NCBI GenBank assembly: GCA_040398845.1
Contig: JBBATH010000009.1
Location: forward strand, 73,987-137,986
Direction of reading: 5' to 3'
DNA from: WLND01 sp040398845
Lineage (GTDB): Bacteria; Actinomycetota; Actinomycetes; S36-B12
Length of the DNA: 64,000 nucleotides
The position numbers and the translations under genes are program-made. The notes beneath the pieces were generated by a model that searched no databases, was not told the DNA's origin, and saw nothing but the letters and a program-made list of their open reading frames with translations. Shown in pieces: positions 44,276 through 52,377 of this stretch (positions within the stretch are counted from its first letter, which is position 1; every line of letters begins with the position of its first letter).

Positions 44276-44349
44276 TCGGGCTGACAGGACTTGAACCTGC
44301 GACCTTCCGGCCCCCAGCCGGACGCGCTACCAAACTGCGCCACAGCCCG
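44276..44349 (-). tRNA. tRNA-Pro (anticodon GGG)
   Basis: On the minus strand the acceptor CGGGCTG pairs with CAGCCCG plus discriminator A. Anticodon stem TCCGG/CCGGA encloses loop CTGGGGG, anticodon GGG reading CCC/CCU. The T-arm is GCAGGTTCAAGTCCTGT. Confidence 0.95.
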
Positions 44350-44410
44350 ATACTTCACCGACGCTCACTCGTGAGCGGTCACACTCTATCTCAGGGCTTC
44401 ACCTCATTCG

Positions 44411-45934
44411 TCAGCGCCGGGAGCGCTTCTCACGAACCCGCATCACGATGCGAATTGGCGTCCCGGTGAATTCAAACTCTTCCCGGAGCCGCCGCTCAAT
44501 GAACCGCCGGTAGCCAGCCTCAAGGAAGCCGCTCGTGAAGAGCGCGAATGTCGGCGGCCCGACGGACACCTGGGCTCCAAAGAGGATTCGAGGTTGCTTG
44601 CCACCGCGAAGCGGATGTGGATTTGCCTGGGCGAGCTCGCCCAGAAACTGGTTAAGGCGGCCGGTCGGAATTCGGGTCTCCCACGAGGCGAGGGCGACAT
44701 CGAGAGCGGTCGGCAGTTTATCGACGTGACGCTTCGTCTTCGCCGAGATGTTCACGCGTGGCGCCCACGGCACCTGCACGAGGTCTCGGTCGATTTCTCT
44801 TTCGAGGTAGTGCCGTCGCTCTTCGTCTGTGAGGTCCCACTTGTTGTAGGCGAGGACCAGTGAGCGTCCGGATTCGATGACCATCGAGATGATGCGCACG
44901 TCCTGCTCACTCAGCGGCTCATGGGCATCGACCAGCACAATGGCGACTTCGGCACGGTCGAGGGCGGCCTGTGTGCGCAGCGTCGCGTAGTACTCATGCC
45001 CGCTTGCCTCCTTTGCCCGGCGACGGATGCCGGCAGTGTCGACGAACCACCAGAACCGGTCACCGAGTTTCACAAGCTCATCGACCGGATCGACGGTCGT
45101 GCCCGCGACGGAGTCGACGACCACTCGCTCTGATCCGGCGAGCGCATTGAGAAGCGAGGACTTCCCGACATTGGGTTTCCCGAGGAGCGCGACTCGACGG
45201 GGCCCGCCGGCCCGAGAGGTGCCATGGCCTTCCGCTGGAAGCATTTCAACGATTTTGTCGAGCAGATCGCCCGAGCCTCGGCCATGCAAGGCCGAGACCG
45301 TGTGCGGCTCGCCGAGACCCATCGACCAGAGCGACGCAGCCTGAATCTCCGTGGCGGCGTCATCTGCCTTGTTCGCCACAAGGAGGACAGGCTTGTTCGC
45401 GCGGCGCAGGACCTTCACGACCGCCTCGTCGGTATCGGTCGCACCGACACTTGCATCAACCACGAACATGACAGCGTCGGCGTCGTTGATGGCACGTTCT
45501 GCTTGAGCAGCGATCTGCGCCGCCATGCCCCGCGCCTTGCGCTCCCAGCCCCCCGTGTCGATGAGCATGAATCGCTTACCGTTCCACTCACCCTCATAGG
45601 TGACCCTGTCGCGGGTGACTCCCGGCACATCTTCGACAACCGCTTCGCGGCGCCCGATGATTCGGTTAACGAGGGTGGATTTCCCAACGTTCGGTCGGCC
45701 GACAACTGCAAGGACTGGCAGCCCGGCCTCACCGCCCCGTTCGAGTTCTACGAGCTCAGCGTCGAAATCACCGAACTCAGCTCGAGCCGCCGCTAGGGCG
45801 AACTCCAAGACATGATCATCAGCCTCGTCTGAATCGGCCTCACTCGAGTCCGAGGACTCAGGTAACGCGGCAACCTGAACAAGACCATCAACATCGAATT
45901 CTTCCCCATCCATGGGGATCCAATTATCACTCAC
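44411..45934 (-). CDS. der: Ribosome biogenesis GTPase Der (EngA)
   Basis: 507 residues from GTG 45934, six bases after GAGGAG. The N-terminus is acidic (about 70 residues). Two GTPase domains follow in tandem: first GRPNVGKSTLVNRI, DTGGWE and VANKAD; second GKPNVGKSSLLNAL, DTAGIR and YNKWDL. The C-terminal KH-like domain ends in GTPIRIVMRVREK. It acts in 50S subunit assembly. It is downstream of cmk with a 126-bp gap in which I see no gene; cmk-der is the conserved order. Confidence 0.97.
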   Translation of the reverse strand: MSDNWIPMDGEEFDVDGLVQVAALPESSDSSEADSDEADDHVLEFALAAARAEFGDFDAELVELERGGEAGLPVLAVVGRPNVGKSTLVNRIIGRREAVVEDVPGVTRDRVTYEGEWNGKRFMLIDTGGWERKARGMAAQIAAQAERAINDADAVMFVVDASVGATDTDEAVVKVLRRANKPVLLVANKADDAATEIQAASLWSMGLGEPHTVSALHGRGSGDLLDKIVEMLPAEGHGTSRAGGPRRVALLGKPNVGKSSLLNALAGSERVVVDSVAGTTVDPVDELVKLGDRFWWFVDTAGIRRRAKEASGHEYYATLRTQAALDRAEVAIVLVDAHEPLSEQDVRIISMVIESGRSLVLAYNKWDLTDEERRHYLEREIDRDLVQVPWAPRVNISAKTKRHVDKLPTALDVALASWETRIPTGRLNQFLGELAQANPHPLRGGKQPRILFGAQVSVGPPTFALFTSGFLEAGYRRFIERRLREEFEFTGTPIRIVMRVREKRSRR

Positions 45935-46060
45935 GTCGTGCTCCTCTTTCACTCTTCACCCACCGCTTTGGCGGCCTCGAGGATTACGAGGACAACAGGT
46001 GCACTGTTGGTGCGTCGCAAGTATCCCACTCCGGGACGTCGGCGCTGAACCGTGCGAGCG

Positions 46061-46741
46061 TTAGCTTTGGATCAGCCCACACACGTGATCAACAACCTGT
46101 TCTAGGCTCATCTCGGACGTGTCGACGATCACGGCATCGGCCGCTTGGATCATCGGTGAGGCTGCCCTTGAGGAATCAAATGCATCTCTCTTGCGGAGCG
46201 CCTCCCCGGTTTCGGTGATCGACGTCTCAGCAACTGCCTCGCCACCGGATTCCTCTCGCGCGCGCCGTACGGCTCGTACTGCCGGATCAGCGGTCAAGAA
46301 GACCTTAAGATCTGCTGTCGGAAGCACGACCGACCCGATGTCGCGTCCCTCAACGACGATGCCTTCGTCTGCTAGCCCGGCATCTCGCGCACGATCCCGC
46401 TGAAGCGCGACCAGTCGATCACGCACGGCCGGAACAGCGCTCACGGCGCTCACTGCACCGGTGACCTCGGGCGTTCGAATCGGTTCGGAGACGTCGTTGC
46501 CATCGACCTCGATTTGGGGCGAGCTCGGATCGGTGCCGCTGACGATCAAGGGGGTGGCTGCAAACGCCGAGACACGGGGCTCATCAAGGGGGTCAATGCC
46601 TGCTCGGAGCACGGCCCAGGTCATGGCACGATACAAGGCCCCAGTGTCGAGGTACTGGTAGCCAAGGCGCTGGGCCACTCCGCGGCAAACCGAGGACTTG
46701 CCAGAACCGGCCGGACCATCGACTGCCACGACCCTTGTCAT
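46061..46741 (-). CDS. cmk: Cytidylate kinase
   Basis: 226-residue P-loop kinase that phosphorylates CMP and dCMP. It has P-loop VDGPAGSGKSS, CMP-binding YLDTGALYRAMTWA, the GRDIGSVVLPTADLKVFLTA segment and the lid RRAREESGG. ATG 46741 overlaps the TGA of a six-codon upstream ORF, itself preceded by an identical copy created by a 17-bp tandem duplication. Confidence 0.96.
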   Translation of the reverse strand: MTRVVAVDGPAGSGKSSVCRGVAQRLGYQYLDTGALYRAMTWAVLRAGIDPLDEPRVSAFAATPLIVSGTDPSSPQIEVDGNDVSEPIRTPEVTGAVSAVSAVPAVRDRLVALQRDRARDAGLADEGIVVEGRDIGSVVLPTADLKVFLTADPAVRAVRRAREESGGEAVAETSITETGEALRKRDAFDSSRAASPMIQAADAVIVDTSEMSLEQVVDHVCGLIQS

Positions 46742-46775
46742 GCCGTCACGCTCTTCATGCCGTCACGCTCTTCAT
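46738..46775 (-). other. Two chained MKSVTA mini-ORFs ahead of cmk
   Basis: ATG 46775 opens MKSVTA ending at TGA 46757-46755. That TGA overlaps ATG 46758 (ATGA), which opens a second identical MKSVTA ending at TGA 46740-46738. That stop in turn overlaps the cmk ATG at 46741. All three starts are spaced exactly 17 bp apart. The A/G-rich AAGAG inside each copy would also act as ribosome site for the next start. Confidence 0.6.
46740..46773. repeat. 17-bp perfect tandem duplication at the cmk start
   Basis: Two contiguous copies of atgccgtcacgctcttc (plus-strand reading; 46740-46756 and 46757-46773). The duplicated block carries both the start codon and the upstream A/G-rich ribosome site of cmk. 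Confidence 0.97.
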
Positions 46776-46785
46776 AAACAGGAGC

Positions 46786-47886
46786 CTAGTCGCGGACGTC
46801 GAAGCCACGGGAACGTAAGGCCTCCTCGAGCGTCGTAACAGAGTCCGGCTGAACCGAGAGCTCCACGAGGCCGCTCTGCTTGCCGAGAACGTGCTCGATC
46901 CGGACATCCTCAAGGTTCACAGTTGTCTCCCCCACTGCCGTGAAAAGTCGGCCGAGCTCGCCGGGGCGGTCTGCGAGCATCACGGCTACCTCTAGGTACG
47001 TCGAGGGCGATGCGCCATGCTTTCCTGGGATGCGCCCTCGGCCGATAGCCCCTCGCTGCAATTCCTCGGTGACGACGTCGATGCTTGCAGGCTCACCCGT
47101 CGCCACTGCCCGCAGGGCACGTGCCGCCCGTTGCAGGTCGTAGATAACCCCGTCAAGAACATCTGCCACCGGCGCGGCATTCACGCCGAGAATGTCGGTC
47201 CACAGCGCGCTCTGGGAGCCCGCGATCCGGGTCATGTCACGCAGGCCCTGCCCTGCCACTTGGACATAGGCGGCATCCGCGTCGACGAGTTGGGCTGCCA
47301 GCACACTGGAGAGCAGTTGCGGTGCATGCGAGACAAGGGCCACTGCACGGTCATGCTCGGCCGCACTCAGCTCGATCGGGTACGCACCGCACGTCGTCGC
47401 AAGCTGGTGAGCAGCCCGCTGATGCTCGGGCCGAGTCATCTCCGTTGGCGTGATGATCCACAATCGATCGTCGAGGAGATCCGGACGCGCGGATGCCGCA
47501 CCAGACACCTCACGCCCCGCCATCGGGTGGCCGCCGACAAGTCGCCCTGGATCTGCACCGAGGTCACATGCCTCAGCAAGCACGCGCTCCTTCACCGAGG
47601 TGACATCCGTGATTGTGGCAAACGGAAAGGCAACCGATGCTCTCGCAAGCACTTGCGCCGCATGTCGTGGAGGGACAGCCACCACGACGAGCGCTGGCTC
47701 GGCTTCGGAGCCCGCGATGGTGCCCGCACCCATCGCCACAGCGACCTGTACCTGCTCAGAATCGAGATCCTCTAGGAGAACTTCGACGCCTGCCCTTCTC
47801 AGCGACAGGGCGATTGAGGTACCGATGAGGCCCGTGCCTATGATAAGGACCGGGCCGATGACTGCGACCGAGCGGTCCGGGTTCAC
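46786..47886 (-). CDS. tyrA: Prephenate dehydrogenase
   Basis: 366 residues from GTG 47886; the longer open frame overlaps aroH. Nucleotide-binding VLIIGTGLIGTSIALSLRRAG is followed by the dehydrogenase core (VGGHPMAGREVSGAASARPD with the catalytic-site His) and a C-terminal ACT domain (VAVMLADRPGELGRLFTAVGE) that likely senses an aromatic amino acid. It oxidises prephenate to 4-hydroxyphenylpyruvate in tyrosine synthesis. It sits between aroH, which makes prephenate, and cmk. Confidence 0.95.
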   Translation of the reverse strand: MNPDRSVAVIGPVLIIGTGLIGTSIALSLRRAGVEVLLEDLDSEQVQVAVAMGAGTIAGSEAEPALVVVAVPPRHAAQVLARASVAFPFATITDVTSVKERVLAEACDLGADPGRLVGGHPMAGREVSGAASARPDLLDDRLWIITPTEMTRPEHQRAAHQLATTCGAYPIELSAAEHDRAVALVSHAPQLLSSVLAAQLVDADAAYVQVAGQGLRDMTRIAGSQSALWTDILGVNAAPVADVLDGVIYDLQRAARALRAVATGEPASIDVVTEELQRGAIGRGRIPGKHGASPSTYLEVAVMLADRPGELGRLFTAVGETTVNLEDVRIEHVLGKQSGLVELSVQPDSVTTLEEALRSRGFDVRD

Positions 47887-47896
47887 GCGTGCCGGT

Positions 47897-48253
47897 TCAC
47901 GTGTGCAGGTCCGCCCGGAGGACCTCTGCACCGCGCAGGTAGACGTGCTGGATTCCGGAACGCGGCTTCTCCGTGTTCGCGTGGATGAGGATCCTCACCA
48001 CCCGTTCGAGCGCACCTTCGACCCCGATTTCTTGGGCACAGAGCAGCGGCACTTCAGCGAATCCAACTGCACGTGCCCCTGCGGCAGGAAACGCCGAGGT
48101 GAGGTCCGGAGTCGAGGTGAGGACAACGCTCACGACATCGTCGGTGGTCAACCCGTTGCGCTCGAGCATCACCGTGAGCAGTTCGCCAACGACCTCACGC
48201 ATTTCGGCAGGGTCGTCGGCAATCAGGCATACCGCTCCACGAATGGCTCGCAT
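47897..48253 (-). CDS. aroH: Chorismate mutase, AroH type
   Basis: 118 residues, the size of monofunctional trimeric AroH enzymes. Family landmarks are MRAIRGAVCLIADD with the active-site Arg, LTVMLERNGLTTDDVVSVVLTSTPDL, AARAVGFAEVPLLCAQEI, and VRILIHANTEKPRSGIQHVYLRGAEVLR. It converts chorismate to prephenate. It is adjacent to tyrA, giving two consecutive steps to tyrosine. Confidence 0.95.
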   Translation of the reverse strand: MRAIRGAVCLIADDPAEMREVVGELLTVMLERNGLTTDDVVSVVLTSTPDLTSAFPAAGARAVGFAEVPLLCAQEIGVEGALERVVRILIHANTEKPRSGIQHVYLRGAEVLRADLHT

Positions 48254-48262
48254 GCCGGGAGT

Positions 48263-49012
48263 TTACAGACCCGCTTCGGTATAGAGCGCACGCAGTTCCG
48301 GCCCCTCAATCGTGCGCAGCCGGCCCGGCCGCTGCTGATCGAGGCGAACGGGGCCGATGCGCGTGCGGACCAGGTCCTGCACCGGATAGCCGACATGGTC
48401 GAACATGCGCCTGACGATTCGGTTTCGGCCCTCGTGAATAACGACCTCGACCATCGTTCGATCGGCAGCCTGCTGAATGATCCGAGCGCTGTTGCATTCG
48501 ACGATGCCGTCCTCCAACGCGGCCCCCTCACGAAGGGTCCTCAGGGCATCCTTCGTGAACTGGCCGCGGACGGTAGCGACGTACGTCTTGAGAATCTCGT
48601 GTGATGGATGCGCGAGACGGTTCGCGAGCTCACCATCATTGGTGAGGATGAGCAGCCCCTCTGTGTCGGCATCCAGCCGGCCAACGTGGAACAGTCGCTC
48701 GGGCCGATCTTGGACGTAGTCGCCGACGCACGCCCTTCCGCGATCATCGATCATCGTCGACACGACACCCCGTGGCTTATTGAACGCGACCACAGTGATG
48801 TCGGGGACCGTCGGCACTCGCAGGCCATCAACGCGAACGACGGCCGTGAGCGGGTCAATTCGCATGCCCTGCTCGGAAACGATCGTGCCGTCTACTTCGA
48901 CTCGCCCCTGTTCGATGAATTGTTCGCACCTGCGGCGGCTCCCGATGCCTGCCAGGGCAAGCACCTTCTGTAGTCGAACCCCCTCGTCGGCTGTCACGAT
49001 GCGCTCACTCAA
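48263..49012 (-). CDS. rluB: RsuA/RluB-family pseudouridine synthase
   Basis: 249 residues. An N-terminal S4 domain (VRLQKVLALAGIGSRRRCEQFIEQGRVEVDG) precedes the synthase core, with catalytic Asp in HVGRLDADTEGLLILTNDG and the LAHPSHEILKTYVATV and GRNRIVRRMFDHVGYPV signatures. It probably modifies a 23S rRNA uridine. TTG 49012 overlaps the scpB stop (TTGA). It follows scpAB, the usual actinobacterial order. Confidence 0.94.
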   Translation of the reverse strand: MSERIVTADEGVRLQKVLALAGIGSRRRCEQFIEQGRVEVDGTIVSEQGMRIDPLTAVVRVDGLRVPTVPDITVVAFNKPRGVVSTMIDDRGRACVGDYVQDRPERLFHVGRLDADTEGLLILTNDGELANRLAHPSHEILKTYVATVRGQFTKDALRTLREGAALEDGIVECNSARIIQQAADRTMVEVVIHEGRNRIVRRMFDHVGYPVQDLVRTRIGPVRLDQQRPGRLRTIEGPELRALYTEAGL

Positions 49013-49635
49013 TCGCCGATGGCGACGGAGTCGAGGACGTCATCGAGCTCAGCGAGACTCGGAAGGTGATCGGCGAGGGGTGGAAGATCATTGAGGGAAG
49101 ACGCCCCGATTCGCTCGAGAAAGTGCGAGGTGGTGCGGTAGAGGATGGAATGGGATTCGTCCTCATGCCCTGCCTCCTCGATGAGACCGCGGGCCACGAG
49201 TGTCCGGATCACGCCGTCGACATTCACGCCTCTCACTGCACTGATGCGACCGCGGGAGATCGGCTGACGATAGGCAATGACCGCAAGTGTTTCGAGCGAC
49301 GCCTGAGTCAGGCGTGCCTGCTGGCCATCAAGCACCCAGCGCTCGACGAGAGGCGAGCAATCGGCCCTCGTGTAGTAGCGCCAGCCGCCGGCAATCTCGC
49401 GTAGGTCGAATCCACGCCCTTGATCGGAGTACTCCTCGCACAGCGTTCTAACAGTGGCCTCGACCTCGTCGATCGGACATCTCGTCGCCTGTGCGAGGGC
49501 GAGGGTCGTCAATGGCTCGTCCGCGAGGAGGAGGAGTGCCTCGATGGCTGCGGCAAGGCTCGGCGCGCCGAGCGAGTCCATCGCCTCGTCCTCCTCTGTC
49601 AGGAATGCACCGTCGTCCACCAGTTCCTCACTCAA
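49009..49635 (-). CDS. scpB: Segregation and condensation protein B
   Basis: Winged-helix kleisin partner, 208 residues from TTG 49635 (AGGAG seven bases upstream); ATG 49665 giving 218 residues is an alternative. Landmarks are AAAIEALLLLADEPLTTLAL, GGWRYYTRADCSPLVERWV, LTQASLETLAVIAYRQPISRG and VNVDGVIRTLVARGLIEEAG. It works with ScpA and SMC in chromosome compaction. It overlaps scpA by 8 bp with the chosen start. Confidence 0.93.
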   Translation of the reverse strand: MSEELVDDGAFLTEEDEAMDSLGAPSLAAAIEALLLLADEPLTTLALAQATRCPIDEVEATVRTLCEEYSDQGRGFDLREIAGGWRYYTRADCSPLVERWVLDGQQARLTQASLETLAVIAYRQPISRGRISAVRGVNVDGVIRTLVARGLIEEAGHEDESHSILYRTTSHFLERIGASSLNDLPPLADHLPSLAELDDVLDSVAIGD

Positions 49636-50563
49636 TGTGGCTCTCCTGCTCTCGTTCTCCATCATCTGCTTCCGGGGTCACACGCTCGTCGTCCGTGTCC
49701 GTGTCTGCATCTGTGTCAGCGAGGTAGTCATCGAACTCATCCATGACGACGACCTCGCCCTCCGCCCCGGCCATCCATCGGATGGTGAGGTCGCCGAGCG
49801 GCGTGATCTGCTCGAACGACACAACTGACTCGCGGTAGAGCTCGAGGAGCGCGAGGAACCGGCCGACGACGAGAAGCGTCGAGTCGCAATCTGCAATAAG
49901 TGCCCGAAAGGTTGAGGTGCCCTGTCGTCGAAGCCGCTCCACGATGATCGCCGCCTGTTCACGGACGCTCACCCGCTGGACATGAATATGTGAGATGGAA
50001 ACCTCGTCGACGGGCTTTGGCGCAAGAGTCTTGGCAGCAAGCATCGCGAACTGCTCAAGGCCGATATCGATGAGGACCTCAGGTAGTAGCGCGGCGAACT
50101 GCGGCTCAAGCCCAACAGTTCGAGGCAGGCACTTGTTGGCCGTGGTCATTCGGTCGGCCAGCAACGCGGCGACCTCCTTGTACGCACGGTATTGAAGAAG
50201 TCGCGCAAACAACAGGTCCCGAGCCTCGAGGAGGGCGAGGTCCTCCTCGTCCTCCACCTCGCCACTCGGCAGCAGCCGGGCAGCCTTGAGATCAAGGAGC
50301 GTTGCGGCAACGACGAGGAACCCGCTCGCCTCGTCAAGATCCCAAGTGACGCCCTTGGCGCGAATGTAGCTAATGAACTCATCGGTGACCCGGTGGAGGG
50401 CGAGCTCAGTGACCTCCAGCTTGTGCTTGGAAATGAGTGACAGCAGGAGTTCAAACGGGCCTTCGAAGTCGCCGACATGAACGGAGAAGACTGATGGTTG
50501 CGCCGCCACCGCGCTTTCAGTCGCCGCGACCGCCTGATCGGCAGTGCCAGCAGGGGCGGTCAC
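49628..50563 (-). CDS. scpA: Segregation and condensation protein A (kleisin)
   Basis: 311 residues from GTG 50563 (GTGA overlap with the ParA stop). The core family signature FEGPFELLLSLISKHKLEV is near residue 33, with VAATLLDLKAARLLP following. The C-terminal winged helix (FRALIADCDSTLLVVGRFLALLELYRE) ends in an acidic tail rich in Asp/Thr (YLADTDADTDTDDE). It bridges SMC heads with ScpB. Confidence 0.95.
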   Translation of the reverse strand: MTAPAGTADQAVAATESAVAAQPSVFSVHVGDFEGPFELLLSLISKHKLEVTELALHRVTDEFISYIRAKGVTWDLDEASGFLVVAATLLDLKAARLLPSGEVEDEEDLALLEARDLLFARLLQYRAYKEVAALLADRMTTANKCLPRTVGLEPQFAALLPEVLIDIGLEQFAMLAAKTLAPKPVDEVSISHIHVQRVSVREQAAIIVERLRRQGTSTFRALIADCDSTLLVVGRFLALLELYRESVVSFEQITPLGDLTIRWMAGAEGEVVVMDEFDDYLADTDADTDTDDERVTPEADDGEREQESHIE

Positions 50564-51387
50564 CGCGACAGAACCTCCCGGGCCAATTGCCGGTACGCCT
50601 CGGCCCCGCTGCTCTCGGGGGCGTACACCGTGATGGGCGTGCCTGAGACCGCGGCATCAGGGAACTTGATAGTGCGAGCGATGGTCGTGATGAAGACGAG
50701 ATCTCCGAATGCCTGCTGGACGGTTTCGAGCACCTCACGGCTGTGTAGGGTGCGCGCGTCGTACATGGTCGCGACGACGCCGATGATCGAAAGATTTGGG
50801 TTGAGGCGAGCGCTGACCTTGTCGATGGTGTCCTTGAGGAGCGCGACGCCTCGCAGCGCGAAGTACTCGCATTCCATCGGCACGATAACCCCGTCCGCAG
50901 CGGTGAGAGCGTTGAGGGTGAGAAGGCCGAGTGAAGGCTGGCAGTCGATCAGGATGATGTCGTAGTTGTCCATGATGGGAGCGAGGGCGCGCTGGAGTGC
51001 GTACTCCCTGCCCACCTCGTTCACCAACTGGAGCTCGGCCGCTGCGAGATCAATGTTGCTCGGAAGCAGGTCGAGATTCTCGACACCCGGGTGATGGATG
51101 ACATCGCCAACACGGCATTCGGGATCCGTGAGGAGGTTGTAGATGGTGAGCTCAAGCTCGTTGGGATTGATGCCCAACGAGATCGCCACAGCACCCTGCG
51201 GGTCGAAGTCGACGAGCAGCACCCTGCGGCCGTAACCAGCAAGGGCCGCTCCCAAGCTCACGGTCGACGTCGTCTTCCCGACCCCGCCTTTCTGATTGAC
51301 CATCGCGATGACGCGCGCTGGCCCATGGGAGAGCAGCGGCGCCGGCTCAGGGATGTCGGCCGAGGACCGAGTGTCGTCCAACGTCAT
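50560..51387 (-). CDS. ParA-family chromosome-partitioning ATPase
   Basis: 275 residues from ATG 51387. Deviant Walker A motif MVNQKGGVGKTTST, Walker A' VLLVDFDPQGAVAISLG, and Walker B in DIILIDCQPSLGLLTLNAL. This ParA-like gene upstream of scpAB is conserved in Actinomycetota and differs from the main parAB near the origin. No parB is adjacent. Its role in segregation or DNA positioning is an inference from family and context. Confidence 0.93.
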   Translation of the reverse strand: MTLDDTRSSADIPEPAPLLSHGPARVIAMVNQKGGVGKTTSTVSLGAALAGYGRRVLLVDFDPQGAVAISLGINPNELELTIYNLLTDPECRVGDVIHHPGVENLDLLPSNIDLAAAELQLVNEVGREYALQRALAPIMDNYDIILIDCQPSLGLLTLNALTAADGVIVPMECEYFALRGVALLKDTIDKVSARLNPNLSIIGVVATMYDARTLHSREVLETVQQAFGDLVFITTIARTIKFPDAAVSGTPITVYAPESSGAEAYRQLAREVLSR

Positions 51388-51454
51388 GGGCCAGAGCCTA
51401 CCTCCGGGGGCGTCTGCGGCCTACCTCCAAGAGGGACTTCTCGATCGTCGACCC

Positions 51455-52360
51455 CTACCTCAGGGCCCGCGGGTGGCTTGCGGCATAGACCTCTTTCAAT
51501 GTCTCCTGAGTGACGAGTGTGTAAATCTGGGTCGTGGTAACCGAGGCATGTCCGAGGAGCTCCTGGACGACCCGAATATCGGCGCCGCGTTCGATCAGAT
51601 GAGTAGCAAAGCTGTGCCTCAAGCTGTGAGGGCTCACCGACGCGACGATCCCCGCCCGCTCGGCTGCATCGCGGATGACACCCCAGGCACTTTGCCTCGA
51701 CAACGGGGCGCCTCGACGGTTGAGAAACATGCGTGCCGTTCCGCGTCCCAATGTTGCGAGCGCCGGACGTCCTCGCACGAGGTACTCGTCGATGGCCCTT
51801 GAGGCGTACCCACCCAGGGGCAGGCGTCGCTGGTGGTCGCCCTTGCCCACGACCGTGACGCTGAGGCTCGTGAGGTCGACATCGTCGACGTCAAGGGAAA
51901 CGGCCTCCGTCACTCGGGCACCGGTTCCGTAGAGGAGTTCGAGCAGCGCACGGTCACGAAGGCCTACCGCTGACTCCAAGTCACCGGTAGCGGCGAGAAG
52001 TCGTTCCACATCCGAGTAGCTGAGCGCCTTTGGGAGGCGCCTTCCGATGCTCGGAGGCTGTACGTTCGTGCTCGGGTCCAGGACGGTGACGCCCTCTGCA
52101 GCGGCGAAGCGGTGGAATCCACGAACGGCGACCACCACGCGAGCCGCGCTGGAGGCGGTCAGCGGGCCCCACGAATCCTGAGGCCAGCGCAGCGATGACG
52201 AAAAGTCCGCAATATCGTTCTCCGTGACGTCGCTCACGCGAGCTATCCGCCTTTTTTGACACCAGTCGGCGTACCGCCGAAGATCGCGCCGGTACGCCGA
52301 GACAGTGTTCTGTGACAAACCTCGTTCGACGGTGACGTGGTCGAGGTACCCCACGACCAC
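51455..52360 (-). CDS. xerD: Site-specific tyrosine recombinase XerD
   Basis: 301 residues from GTG 52360. SAM-like core-binding N-domain (YLDHVTVERGLSQNTVSAYR) and catalytic domain with Arg in YGTGARVTEAV, Lys in VVGKGDHQRRLPL, HxxR in SPHSLRHSFATHL, His in LLGHASVTTTQ and nucleophile Tyr in QIYTLV. It resolves chromosome dimers with XerC at dif. The frame continues upstream to CTG 52381, which would give a CTGA overlap with the ald stop and the natural N-terminus LSELLGDVVVGYL. The length fits housekeeping XerD, not a phage integrase. Confidence 0.94.
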   Translation of the reverse strand: MVVGYLDHVTVERGLSQNTVSAYRRDLRRYADWCQKRRIARVSDVTENDIADFSSSLRWPQDSWGPLTASSAARVVVAVRGFHRFAAAEGVTVLDPSTNVQPPSIGRRLPKALSYSDVERLLAATGDLESAVGLRDRALLELLYGTGARVTEAVSLDVDDVDLTSLSVTVVGKGDHQRRLPLGGYASRAIDEYLVRGRPALATLGRGTARMFLNRRGAPLSRQSAWGVIRDAAERAGIVASVSPHSLRHSFATHLIERGADIRVVQELLGHASVTTTQIYTLVTQETLKEVYAASHPRALR

Positions 52361-52377
52361 GTCGCCGAGTAGCTCGC

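Noticed and set aside
51455..52360. Phage or island integrase
   Set aside because: Length, catalytic residues and the ald/parA/scpAB context fit housekeeping XerD; no other mobile genes or att repeats nearby.
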